Source: Micromonospora sp. MP36 (GTDB lineage Bacteria > Actinomycetota > Actinomycetes > Mycobacteriales > Micromonosporaceae). Taken from it: a DNA stretch of 32,374 nucleotides. The DNA lies in assembly GCF_008119785.1 (NCBI RefSeq), contig NZ_VSFA01000081.1, positions 1 through 32,374 on the forward strand, given 5' to 3'. Below the pieces are notes generated by a model, which was not told where the DNA came from, did not search any database, and worked only from the letters and a program-made list of their open reading frames with translations. Below are positions 24,544 through 31,887 of this stretch, in pieces. A program made the position numbers and the translations under genes. How positions within the stretch are numbered: position 1 is the first letter of the stretch; every line of letters starts with the position of its first letter.

Positions 24544-25470
24544 TTACCTCCGGCTGACCGTGAAGAGCAGCGGGGTGGTGACCCCGTGCCAGGCGCTCAG
24601 GTCGGCGAGGAAGCCGCCCAGCCAGCCGAGCGCATCCAGCGACCACTCGGCGAGCGTCCCGTGGAAGGTCGCCCGGTGCAGCGAAGGGCCGTTCCAGAAG
24701 CTGTCGTCGAACGGCGGCCGCATCGTCGGCGGCTCGTGATCGGCCAAGGAATACGACTCGCACCCGAACACGTCCTGCTCCAGTCGGCGCATCTGCTCCC
24801 GCATCCGCGGCGCCGCCTCGGGGACGGAAACAGCTTGCCCGCTGTCCAGCGTGACCCGCACCGGCGTCCTCGACCGCGGGTCCCCACCGCCGAACCACCG
24901 AGCGGTGCGGACCGAAGGTATCGGGGCGTAATCCGGACGCGACCCAGGGTCAAGGCCCTGGACGGGCAACAACACCTGCACCGCCTGCAAGCTCAGGGTG
25001 CCGATGCGCGCCGCCACGTCACCCGCGCAGCGGAGGAACGGCTGCACCGGCAGCGGCCGATCACCGGGCACCGGTTCGACCCCCACCTGGAACCACGCGA
25101 CCAGCGACGGGTCGGGAGCAGCGCGCGGGTGATCCTGCCCAGCGTCGTTCATGCCCCACAGGCCCGCCGCCCCGACCTCCCTCTCCTCGACATCCCCGGT
25201 CCTCCCCGTGGCGCTGTCGTGATAGATCAGCAGATCGCGCAGGCCCGGAACCTGCACCCCGGCGGATTCCAGCATGCCGCCGGAGCCCAGCTGAAGCCAG
25301 CCCATGGCAAGCGACCGGTCGTGGAACAAGATGTACGCATCCGGGTCGGCGTCCGGGTCCCGCCACGGATGCGGCGCCAGCTCGCCGTACAGGGCCGCGA
25401 ACATGGTGCCCACCGGTCGGCGGGCACCGGGCGCCAGGCCAGGGCGGGCTTCCTCGCTGTCGCCGGTCAT
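24544..25470 (-). CDS. Hypothetical protein, 308 aa, family not recognised
   Basis: I do not recognise this protein. It has no signal peptide or membrane segment and is probably cytosolic. The N-terminal half has a mixed alpha/beta character (FAALYGELAPHPW, AYILFHDRSLAMGWLQLG). The middle has a Pro-rich stretch and QAVQVLLPVQGLDP. The C-terminal third carries two Trp-containing segments (FDDSFWNGPSLHRATFHG, LDALGWLGGFLADLSAWHG) and ends in a strand (TPLLFTVSRR). These look like a structured conserved protein rather than a spurious frame. The ATG at 25470 is preceded by AGGCAGGCGA. An open frame continues upstream to 26571 but covers the divergent ThuA gene and is not coding. It shares a 243-bp divergent promoter region with the ThuA-like gene. 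Confidence 0.7.
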   Translation of the reverse strand: MTGDSEEARPGLAPGARRPVGTMFAALYGELAPHPWRDPDADPDAYILFHDRSLAMGWLQLGSGGMLESAGVQVPGLRDLLIYHDSATGRTGDVEEREVGAAGLWGMNDAGQDHPRAAPDPSLVAWFQVGVEPVPGDRPLPVQPFLRCAGDVAARIGTLSLQAVQVLLPVQGLDPGSRPDYAPIPSVRTARWFGGGDPRSRTPVRVTLDSGQAVSVPEAAPRMREQMRRLEQDVFGCESYSLADHEPPTMRPPFDDSFWNGPSLHRATFHGTLAEWSLDALGWLGGFLADLSAWHGVTTPLLFTVSRR

Positions 25471-25713
25471 GTCGTCGCCTGCCTGTCGGCACGTCTCGGG
25501 GGCGATGTCGCCGTCGGCGTGGCAGTCGTCACGACGCCAGGTTAGTCGTCCGGCCCGCCGCAACAGCGTGCAGAAACCGGGCGGCGCATACTGACGGGAC
25601 GTTCCTCCGCAGTCGGGCAAGTGCCTCGACGTCGCCGGCAACAACTCCGCTGACAGCGCCCCGGCCCACCGGTGGACCTGCCACGCCGTTGCCAACCAGA
25701 AGGGGACCCTGAG

Positions 25714-26490
25714 ATGAGGCGCCTCCGACCCGTCCTCGGCGCGGCCGCCGCTGTCCTCGCCACCCTCGCCTGCACCACCCCGGTCACACCGGCGGCCGCC
25801 GAGGCCCCCTACGACGTGCTGGTCTTCTCCAAGACCGCCGGCTTCCGGCACGACTCCATCCCGGCCGGCATCCAGGCCATCCGCGACCTCGGCGCGGCCA
25901 ACAACTTCACCGTCACCGCCACCGAGAACGCCACGCAGTTCACCGCCGCCAACCTCCCCAGGTACGAGACGGTGGTCTTCCTCAACACCACCGGCGACGT
26001 GCTCGACCCCACCCAGCAGACCGCTTTCGAGGCGTACATCGGCGCCGGCGGCGGCTTCGTCGGGGTGCACTCCGCCGCCGACACCGAGTACGACTGGCCG
26101 TTCTACGGCAACCTGGTCGGCGCCTGGTTCGCCTCCCACCCGGCGATCCAGCAGGCCACCCTCAAGGTGGAAGACCGGGCGCACGCCGCGACCGCCCACC
26201 TCGGCCCGACCTGGACCCGCACCGACGAGTGGTACGACTACCGCACCAACGCTCGCTCCACCGCCCATGTGCTGGCCGCCCTCGACGAGTCGTCGTACTC
26301 CGGCGGCTCGATGGGCGCGGACCACCCGCACGCCTGGTGCAAGACGTACGCCGGCGGCCGGGCCTTCTACACCGGCGGCGGGCACACCCAAACCTCCTAC
26401 AGTGAGGAGGCGTTCCGGGCCCACCTGCTCGGCGGCATCCGCTACGCGGCCGGCCGGACGAAGGCCGACTGCCGCCCCGAGACCGGCTGA
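25714..26490 (+). CDS. Secreted ThuA domain-containing protein
   Basis: The 258-aa protein has a signal peptide (MRRLRP, hydrophobic core to about residue 19, ATPAAAEA-like cleavage region near 30). Cys20 in TLAC could in principle be a lipobox but fits poorly. The mature part is one ThuA domain, a class I glutamine-amidotransferase-like fold: DVLVFSKTAGFRHDSIPAGI at the start (first 20 residues), ATQFTAANLPRYETVVFLNTTGDVL, then AYIGAGGGFVGVHSAADT and the conserved YRTNAR, HAWCKTYAGGRAFYTGGGHT and FRAHLLGGIRYAAG. ThuA domains occur with sugar (trehalose-type) metabolism and polysaccharide-active enzymes; the exact reaction is unsettled. The ATG at 25714 follows AAGGGGACC with 5 bases between. 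Confidence 0.9.
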   Translation: MRRLRPVLGAAAAVLATLACTTPVTPAAAEAPYDVLVFSKTAGFRHDSIPAGIQAIRDLGAANNFTVTATENATQFTAANLPRYETVVFLNTTGDVLDPTQQTAFEAYIGAGGGFVGVHSAADTEYDWPFYGNLVGAWFASHPAIQQATLKVEDRAHAATAHLGPTWTRTDEWYDYRTNARSTAHVLAALDESSYSGGSMGADHPHAWCKTYAGGRAFYTGGGHTQTSYSEEAFRAHLLGGIRYAAGRTKADCRPETG

Positions 26491-26547
26491 GCAGCGGTTC
26501 CCGCCGTCCGTCCCGTGGTCGGCGCAGCGCCACCGCGAGAAAATTCC

Positions 26548-26553
26548 TGTCGA
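26548..26553 (+). promoter_or_regulatory. TGTCGA element, candidate ECF42-type -35
   Basis: TGTCGA, the -35 core I recall for ECF42 sigma factors, occurs 87 bp before the DGPF start codon. A matching -10 (CGA/CGT-like) 16-18 bp downstream is not clear, so this is a candidate only. Confidence 0.35.
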
Positions 26554-26591
26554 GCGTGTCCATCCGGCCATGCCCCATCCGTGGTCATGGC

Positions 26592-26610
26592 GTACGGCGG
26601 CCCGCCGTAC
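26592..26610. promoter_or_regulatory. 19-bp dyad before DGPF gene
   Basis: GTACGGCGG-C-CCGCCGTAC is a near-perfect palindrome with 9-bp arms and one central base. It ends 29 bp before the DGPF start codon, in what would be the mRNA leader or promoter. It may be an operator or a small hairpin. Confidence 0.4.
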
Positions 26611-26639
26611 CCGGACAACGGGATATCGAGGAGTTCGAC

Positions 26640-26990
26640 GTGAAGTACATGCTGCTGATCAACGCCGGCGCGGCCGACGAGGACGGGCAGGCCGCCGGGT
26701 GTGAGGTCCAGGACTGGATGGCCTACGACAAGCAGATGCGGGACGCGGGGATCTTCGTCTCCGGGGAGTCGCTGGCGGACCTGGTCACCGCCACGGCGGT
26801 GCGGGTCGGGCCGGACGGCCGGCAGATCGTGACCGACGGGCCGTTCGCCGAGAGCCGCGAGGTGCTCGGCGGCTTCTACGTGATCGACGTGCCGGACCTG
26901 GACGTCGCTCTGGACTGGGCCGCCCGCTGCCCGGGCGCCCGTGGGGGCGGATCCGTCGTGGTGCGGCCGGTGGCCGACTTCGGGGGCTGA
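26640..26990 (+). CDS. DGPF (YCII-related) domain protein
   Basis: The 116-aa protein of the YCII/DGPF superfamily starts VKYMLLINAG and has the eponymous TDGPFAESREVLGGFYVIDV, followed by LDVALDWAARCP. The fold is a dimeric ferredoxin-like alpha/beta barrel; the biochemical role is unknown. Genes for these proteins are characteristic partners of ECF42 sigma factors, and here the sigma factor follows after a single base, so the two are cotranscribed and probably translationally coupled. The GTG at 26640 is set by GAGGAG 6 bases upstream. Confidence 0.92.
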   Translation: MKYMLLINAGAADEDGQAAGCEVQDWMAYDKQMRDAGIFVSGESLADLVTATAVRVGPDGRQIVTDGPFAESREVLGGFYVIDVPDLDVALDWAARCPGARGGGSVVVRPVADFGG

Positions 26991-26991
26991 G

Positions 26992-28266
26992 GTGGCGGCC
27001 ACTGGCCCGGGGATGACGGACGAGTCGCCGTCGGCGTCGGTGGAGGCCGTGTTCCGCGAGGAACACGGCCGCCTGCTGGCGGCGCTCGTCCGCCGCTTCG
27101 GCGACCTCGACCTCGCCGAGGAGGCGGCCGCCGAGGCGGTCGAGGCGGCGCTGGCGCACTGGCCGGTCGACGGCGTTCCGCCGAAGCCGGGGGCCTGGTT
27201 GATGACCACGGCGCGGCGCAAGGCCGTCGATCGGCTGCGCCGCGACCGCGCGTACGCCGCACGGCTGGCGCTGCTGCAGGTGGAGGCGGAGCGGGCCGGC
27301 CCCGCCGCACCCGCCGACGCCGACGGCGAGCTGCCGGACGAGCGGCTGCAGCTGTTCTTCACCTGCGCCCACCCGGCGCTGCCCGCCGAGGACCGGGTGG
27401 CGTTGACCCTGCGCTGCCTGGCCGGGCTGAGCACGCCGGAGGTGGCGCGGGCCTTCCTCGTGCCGCTCGAGACGATGGCGAAGCGGATCACGCGGGCGAA
27501 GAAGAAGATCCGCGAGGCGCGGATCCCGTTCCGGGTGCCGGCCGTGGACGAGCTGCCCGAGCGGCTGCCGGTGGTGCTCCAAGCCATCTATTCGATCTTC
27601 ACGGAGGGATACGCGGCGAGTTCCGGACCCAGCCTGCAACGGCTGGACCTGGCCGAGGAAGCCATCCGGCTGGCATCGATCCTGCGCCGCCTGCTGCCCA
27701 ACGAGCGGGAGATCGCGGGCCTGCTCGGGCTGATGCTGCTGGTCCATGCCCGACGGGAGGCGCGCAGCTGCCCGGACGGCGCGCTGGTGCTGCTGCAGGA
27801 GCAGGACCGCGGCCGGTGGGACCGGACGATGATCGAGGAGGGCCGCGGCCTGGTCGAGGTCGCGCTGACCGGCGGGCCGCCCGGGCCGTACGGGGTGCAG
27901 GCCGCGATCGCCGCCCTGCACGACGAGGCGGTCGACTTCGCCAGCACGGACTGGCCGCAGATCGTGGCGCTGTACGAGGTGCTGCACGCGTTGACGCCGT
28001 CACCGGTCGTCGCGCTGAACCAGGCCGTCGCGGTGGCCATGCGGGACGGGCCGCAGGCCGGCCTGGCGCTGCTCGACGCGCTGTCCGGTGAGCCCCAGCT
28101 GCGCGGCCACCATCCCTATCCGGCCGCGCGCGCGGAGCTGCTGCACCGGCTGGGGCGCAACACCGAGGCTGCGGCGGCGTACGCGGAGGCGCTCGCGCTG
28201 GCCGGCACCGAGCCCGAACGCGCTCTCCTGCGGCGCAAGCTCGACGCGGTCGAACAATCCGGCTGA
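26992..28266 (+). CDS. ECF sigma factor of the ECF42 type with C-terminal TPR-like extension
   Basis: The 424-aa sigma factor has region 2 near residues 15-75 (VEAVFREEHGRLLAAL, PGAWLMTTARRKAVDRLRRDR) and region 4 near 125-180 (LTLRCLAGLSTPEVARAF, ETMAKRITRAKKKI). The extension of more than 200 residues (RLPVVLQAIYSIFTEGYAA, IAALHDEAVDFASTDWPQIV, ALYEVLHALTPSPVVALNQA, TPR-like repeats to the end) is the mark of ECF42. There is no anti-sigma gene. In this group the C-terminal domain is thought to control activity. A GTG at 26992 has GGGGG five bases upstream, inside the end of the DGPF gene; an ATG at 27013 is the alternative. Its regulon probably includes the DGPF gene. Confidence 0.93.
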   Translation: MAATGPGMTDESPSASVEAVFREEHGRLLAALVRRFGDLDLAEEAAAEAVEAALAHWPVDGVPPKPGAWLMTTARRKAVDRLRRDRAYAARLALLQVEAERAGPAAPADADGELPDERLQLFFTCAHPALPAEDRVALTLRCLAGLSTPEVARAFLVPLETMAKRITRAKKKIREARIPFRVPAVDELPERLPVVLQAIYSIFTEGYAASSGPSLQRLDLAEEAIRLASILRRLLPNEREIAGLLGLMLLVHARREARSCPDGALVLLQEQDRGRWDRTMIEEGRGLVEVALTGGPPGPYGVQAAIAALHDEAVDFASTDWPQIVALYEVLHALTPSPVVALNQAVAVAMRDGPQAGLALLDALSGEPQLRGHHPYPAARAELLHRLGRNTEAAAAYAEALALAGTEPERALLRRKLDAVEQSG

Positions 28267-28295
28267 ACATCGCGGCGTCCGCGTCCCGGTCGTGG

Positions 28296-28346
28296 CGCCA
28301 GCGGCCGACCGCCCCAGCGTCGCGCCCGTGGACCTGGCCGCTGGCG
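28296..28346. terminator. Inverted repeat after ECF gene, possible terminator
   Basis: CGCCAGCGGCC (28296-28306) and GGCCGCTGGCG (28336-28346) are perfect 11-bp inverted copies with a 29-base gap, starting 30 bases after the sigma-factor stop. It may terminate the DGPF-ECF operon, though the loop is long for an intrinsic terminator. Confidence 0.4.
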
Positions 28347-28450
28347 ACCAGACAGTGAGCGGCGCGCTGAGCAGCGCCCCTACACTCGGCGGCGTCACCG
28401 TTCGGCGGCTGCCGGCGGGCCGCGTGACTCTCAGTGGAGGGGCTGACCGG

Positions 28451-29587
28451 GTGGAGCAGCAGGGCGGGCAGAGGGCGGCGGGGGAGCGAGCCGAAGCGAT
28501 CGGCTTCCCCCGGCACGGGACGAGTGGACCGTTCGGCGCCATCACCGACGTGCCCGGCGTCGAGGTGGGGATGCGGACGCTCATCGCCGGCGACGGGCCG
28601 CTGCGGGTCGGGCACGGACCCGTACGTACGGGGGTGACCGCGATCCTGCCGCGCGGGCGTTCCGGCGTCGGGGACGGCTGTGCCGCCGGCGTGCACGTCC
28701 TCAACGGCAATGGGGAGATGACCGGCACCGCGTGGATCGTCGAGAGCGGGATCCTGTCCACGCCCATCGTCCTGACCAACACGCACGCGGTGGGCGCCGG
28801 TCACCGGGGCGTCATCGACTGGATGCTGCGCGAGGGGCCCGGCACCGACGCCTGGCTGCTGCCCGTGGTCGCCGAGACCTTCGACGGCCGGCTCAACGAC
28901 ATCAACGGCGACCACGTCCGGCCCGCGACCGTCGTGGCGGCACTCGACGCCGCCACCAGCGGCCCGGTGCGGGAAGGATCGGTCGGCGGCGGCACGGGAA
29001 TGACGTGCTACGACTTCAAGGGCGGCACCGGCACCGCCTCGCGGGTCGTCGGCTTCGCCGGCGCCACGTACACCCTCGGCGTGCTGGTGCAGGCGAACTT
29101 CGGGGCACGTCGCGAGCTGACGCTGGCCGGCGTACCCGTCGGGCGGCTGCTCGCCGACGAGGTGCCGATGCCGGGCGGCGTCCAGCCGCCGGGGGCCGGG
29201 TCGGTGATCGTCGTCGTCGCCACCGACGCGCCGCTGCTGCCCGGTCAGTGCGCGGCGCTGGCGCGGCGCGTGCCGCTGGGCCTGGCCCGCACCGGCACCA
29301 GCGGGTCGCACTTCTCCGGCGACCTGTTCCTGGCCTTCTCCACCGCGAACCCTGGCGCGCTCGTCAGCCGCTACCCCGACGCGTCCACGGAACGGCTGGA
29401 ACAGCTCGCCTTCGTCCCGTGGGGCCACCTGGATCCGTTCTACGAGGCGTGCGTGCAGGCCGTCGAGGAAGCCGTCGTCAACGCCCTCGTCGCGGCCACC
29501 GACATGACCGGCCGCGACGGCCACCACGTACCCGGGCTTCCGAACGCGCGGGTGGCGGAGCTGCTGCGCGCCGGGCGGCGTTCCTAG
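28451..29587 (+). CDS. P1 family peptidase (DmpA/L-aminopeptidase-D-esterase type)
   Basis: The 378-aa enzyme of peptidase family S58 is made as a precursor that self-cleaves into two chains and acts as an aminopeptidase on small peptides, including beta-peptides or D-amino acid amides in known members. Family motifs are GAITDVPGVEVG, GVTAILPRG, LNGNGEM, ESGILSTPIVLTNTHAVG, FDGRLNDI and TGMTCYDFKGGTGTASR. The probable nucleophile is Ser197 in the last motif. The precursor residue before it is Ala rather than the Gly of DmpA. The C-terminal chain has SSGDLFLAFSTAN-like HFSGDLFLAFST. The GTG at 28451 follows GGAGGGG with 8 bases between. It has no signal peptide, so it is probably cytosolic. 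It may be read from its own promoter after the ECF terminator. Confidence 0.9.
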   Translation: MEQQGGQRAAGERAEAIGFPRHGTSGPFGAITDVPGVEVGMRTLIAGDGPLRVGHGPVRTGVTAILPRGRSGVGDGCAAGVHVLNGNGEMTGTAWIVESGILSTPIVLTNTHAVGAGHRGVIDWMLREGPGTDAWLLPVVAETFDGRLNDINGDHVRPATVVAALDAATSGPVREGSVGGGTGMTCYDFKGGTGTASRVVGFAGATYTLGVLVQANFGARRELTLAGVPVGRLLADEVPMPGGVQPPGAGSVIVVVATDAPLLPGQCAALARRVPLGLARTGTSGSHFSGDLFLAFSTANPGALVSRYPDASTERLEQLAFVPWGHLDPFYEACVQAVEEAVVNALVAATDMTGRDGHHVPGLPNARVAELLRAGRRS

Positions 29588-29591
29588 ACAG

Positions 29592-29615
29592 GGCAGCGGG
29601 CTGAGCCCCGCTGCC
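29592..29615 (+). terminator. Hairpin terminator after P1 peptidase
   Basis: GGCAGCGGG and CCCGCTGCC form a perfect 9-bp stem with a 6-base loop, 4 bases past the stop codon of the peptidase gene. Confidence 0.8.
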
Positions 29616-29690
29616 GTGCGCGCCGATGCCACCCAGGCCAGCCGTCCCGGCGCAGGTTTCCGCCGTGGCGGCCGTCCTCACCGTAGGAAC

Positions 29691-29720
29691 TTTACATCGA
29701 TAGATATCACAGTGTACGGT
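29691..29720 (+). promoter_or_regulatory. Candidate sigma-A-type promoter of amidase gene
   Basis: TTTACA (29691-29696) and TACGGT (29715-29720, fits TANNNT) are separated by 18 bp in the most A/T-rich patch of the gap. The -10 lies 55 bp before the GTG start of the amidase, leaving a leader of about 50 bases. Confidence 0.5.
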
Positions 29721-29775
29721 GCGCCCACCCGGCTTCCCTGATCGGAAACATCCGGTCATCCGGAAAGGAGCTACC

Positions 29776-31173
29776 GTGCGCCTTCGGTTCCCACTGCGCC
29801 GACCAACTCGCCTGGTCGGCGGCCTGCTGGTCCTGACCCTCGGCCTGTCCGCCCAGCCCGCCCTGACCGCTGGGCCCGCCCTCGCCGCACCGGACGTGGC
29901 CAGCCCACTCAGCGCCGCCTTCGCCACCGCCGCCGCGCGGTACGACGTGCCCCGTGACCTGCTCGTCGCGCTCGGCTACGCCGAGACCCGGCTGGACGGG
30001 CACGGCGGCGCACCGAGCGCGTCGGGTGGCTACGGCCTGATGCACCTCACCAGCAACCCCACGCTGCACACGCTCGACGAAGCGGCCACGCTGACCGGAC
30101 TCGACCGGACGGTACTGCGCACCGACACGGCCGCCAACGTCACCGGAGCCGCCGCCGTGCTGCGGTCGTACGCCGACCGGGCCGGCCTGACCGCCGCCGA
30201 CCGCAAGGACGTCGGCCGGTGGTACGGCTCGGTCGTCCGGTACGGCGGCGCGACGGACCCGGCCGTCGCCCGACTCTACGCGGACACCGTCTACGACCTG
30301 CTCTCCGCCGGATTCACCGCCACCCGCGGCGGCACGGTGACCGTCACCGGGCGGCGGGTCGTGCCGCAGCGGGGCGAACTGGCCCGGGTGGCGGCCCTGG
30401 GCACGGGTGGCGTCGGCACCATGAGCACCGACTACGGCCCCGCCGCCTGGGCCCCCGCCTACTCCGGCAACTACACGGTGGCCAACCGCCCCTCCGACTA
30501 CCGGATCAACTACGTGGTCATCCACGTCACCCAGGGCTCCTACGCCGGGTCGATCAGCTGGTTCCAGAACCCGTCGGCCAAGGTGAGCGCGCACTACACG
30601 TTCCGCTCCTCTGACGGGGCGGTCACCCAGTCAGTCCGGGAGAAGGACATCGCCTGGCACGCCGGCAACTGGACCTACAACACCCAGTCCATCGGGATCG
30701 AGCACGAAGGCTACGTCGACGACGCCAGCTGGTTCACCGACGCCATGTACCGCGCGTCCGCCGCGCTGACCCGCAACCTCGCCAACAAGTACGGCATCCC
30801 GAAGGACCGCTCGCACATCATCGGCCACATCGAGGTGCCGGGTGCGACGCACACCGATCCCGGCCCGAACTGGAACTGGACCTACTACATGCAGCTGGTA
30901 AACGGCGTGACCGGCATCGGCAGCGGCACGGTCAACACCGGTGGTAGCGGGACCCTCAACGTCCGCTCCGGGCCCGGGACCAGCTACGCCGTCGTCGGCT
31001 CCGTCGCCAACGGCGCGACTGTCAGCATCTACTGCCAGACCACCGGCACCACCGTGACCGGCACCTACGGCACCAGCAACATTTGGAACCGGATCGGCAC
31101 CAACCGCTACGTCTCCGACGCGTACGTGCTGACCGGGTACAACGGCTTCATCCCGAACGTGCCACGCTGCTAG
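29776..31173 (+). CDS. Secreted N-acetylmuramoyl-L-alanine amidase with C-terminal SH3-like domain
   Basis: The 465-aa exported peptidoglycan hydrolase has a signal peptide (RRPTRLVGGLLVLTLGLSA, cleavage near ALA at 35-37). Residues about 45-180 resemble a transglycosylase-like helical domain (YDVPRDLLVALGYAETRLD, GGYGLMHLT). An Amidase_2 domain (about 240-375) has zinc ligands His250, His351 and Asp361, with the last two ten residues apart as in AmpD. It cuts the bond between MurNAc and L-Ala. The C-terminus (about 385-465) is a bacterial SH3-like wall-binding domain (TLNVRSGPGTSYAVVGSV) with two Cys likely in a disulfide. The GTG at 29776 follows GGAAAGGAG. The start of the helical domain keeps the Glu of YAETRLD, so it may be bifunctional. 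Confidence 0.92.
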   Translation: MRLRFPLRRPTRLVGGLLVLTLGLSAQPALTAGPALAAPDVASPLSAAFATAAARYDVPRDLLVALGYAETRLDGHGGAPSASGGYGLMHLTSNPTLHTLDEAATLTGLDRTVLRTDTAANVTGAAAVLRSYADRAGLTAADRKDVGRWYGSVVRYGGATDPAVARLYADTVYDLLSAGFTATRGGTVTVTGRRVVPQRGELARVAALGTGGVGTMSTDYGPAAWAPAYSGNYTVANRPSDYRINYVVIHVTQGSYAGSISWFQNPSAKVSAHYTFRSSDGAVTQSVREKDIAWHAGNWTYNTQSIGIEHEGYVDDASWFTDAMYRASAALTRNLANKYGIPKDRSHIIGHIEVPGATHTDPGPNWNWTYYMQLVNGVTGIGSGTVNTGGSGTLNVRSGPGTSYAVVGSVANGATVSIYCQTTGTTVTGTYGTSNIWNRIGTNRYVSDAYVLTGYNGFIPNVPRC

Positions 31174-31191
31174 ACCCGTCTGCGCGTCCGT

Positions 31192-31217
31192 CGCCTCGGC
31201 AGCGAAATGCCGAGGCG
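31192..31217 (+). terminator. Hairpin terminator after amidase
   Basis: CGCCTCGGCA and TGCCGAGGCG form a perfect 10-bp stem with the loop GCGAAA, 18 bases past the amidase stop. Confidence 0.8.
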
Positions 31218-31275
31218 GCGGCCACGCGCCACCACGGGACAGCATCGGATACGCATTGCTGGCATGCTGTCCGCC

Positions 31276-31764
31276 ATGCAGGCGACCGCTGAGTTGGCCG
31301 GGTTCTTTGCTGCCCACGGGATCTGGTGTGTGTCCGACGGCGACACCTTGACGCCGCTGCTCGGCTACGAGCAGGCCGACGGGAGCCGGGGCATGGACCG
31401 TTTCGTCACCGATGACCTCGGGGAGTCCGCTCGGCGTGGCCAGGGCGCGCTGCAGAACAACGAACACGAGTCAGCACGCGCGGTTCTGGTGGTCGACGGG
31501 TACGTGCACCTCGACGCGGGGCGGACCGACGCACTGATCGTCGAGGCCGTCGACTACGCGGGCAGCGCGTCGTTCAAGGTCGCTGTCCCGTACCGCCCGC
31601 GACAGAGCTCGACTGGCTTCGCCGTGCACCGGCCGAAGTTCGTCGAGGTCACCGGCGTGCAGCAGCCGGACTACGCCGCGTTGGCTCAGGCGTTCTTCGC
31701 CGGCGTCGACTCCCATGAGGAGGCGGCCGCCGTCTGGAGCGACCACCTCGACGAGACGATCTAG
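31276..31764 (+). CDS. Hypothetical protein, about 162 aa, family not recognised
   Basis: I do not recognise this soluble protein. It has a Phe/His-rich N-terminus (LAGFFAAHGIWCVSDG), a central alpha/beta part (ESARAVLVVDGYVHLDAGRT in part, ALIVEAVDY, FKVAVPYRP), KFVEVTGVQQPDYAALAQAF, and an acidic helical tail (HEEAAAVWSDHLDETI). Start is uncertain: ATG at 31276 or ATG at 31264, neither with a ribosome-binding site, so a leaderless transcript is possible. It follows the amidase terminator and converges on the rho-like gene 123 bp away. That gap has no convincing terminator. Confidence 0.65.
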   Translation: MQATAELAGFFAAHGIWCVSDGDTLTPLLGYEQADGSRGMDRFVTDDLGESARRGQGALQNNEHESARAVLVVDGYVHLDAGRTDALIVEAVDYAGSASFKVAVPYRPRQSSTGFAVHRPKFVEVTGVQQPDYAALAQAFFAGVDSHEEAAAVWSDHLDETI

Positions 31765-31887
31765 TCGGTCCCGATCGGGTGGCCTCGTCGGACCCGGCCG
31801 CGCGTGTGTCCGGTGGGTTGCCCCGGCACAGCTGGGTTCCGCCCGCCAGGCAGCTGGGGACAGCCGGTCGGTCGTTTCCCGGTGTGG

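Noticed and set aside
25471..26571. N-terminal extension of the 308-aa hypothetical protein
   Set aside because: This part is antisense to the ThuA gene and biased in composition.
27599..29632. A 677-codon minus-strand open frame across the sigma factor and P1 peptidase
   Set aside because: It is a high-GC shadow of two strongly supported genes.
29616..29775. c-di-AMP (ydaO-type) riboswitch before the amidase
   Set aside because: Such switches often precede actinobacterial wall hydrolases, but the leader left after the candidate promoter is only about 50 bases and lacks the conserved ydaO elements.
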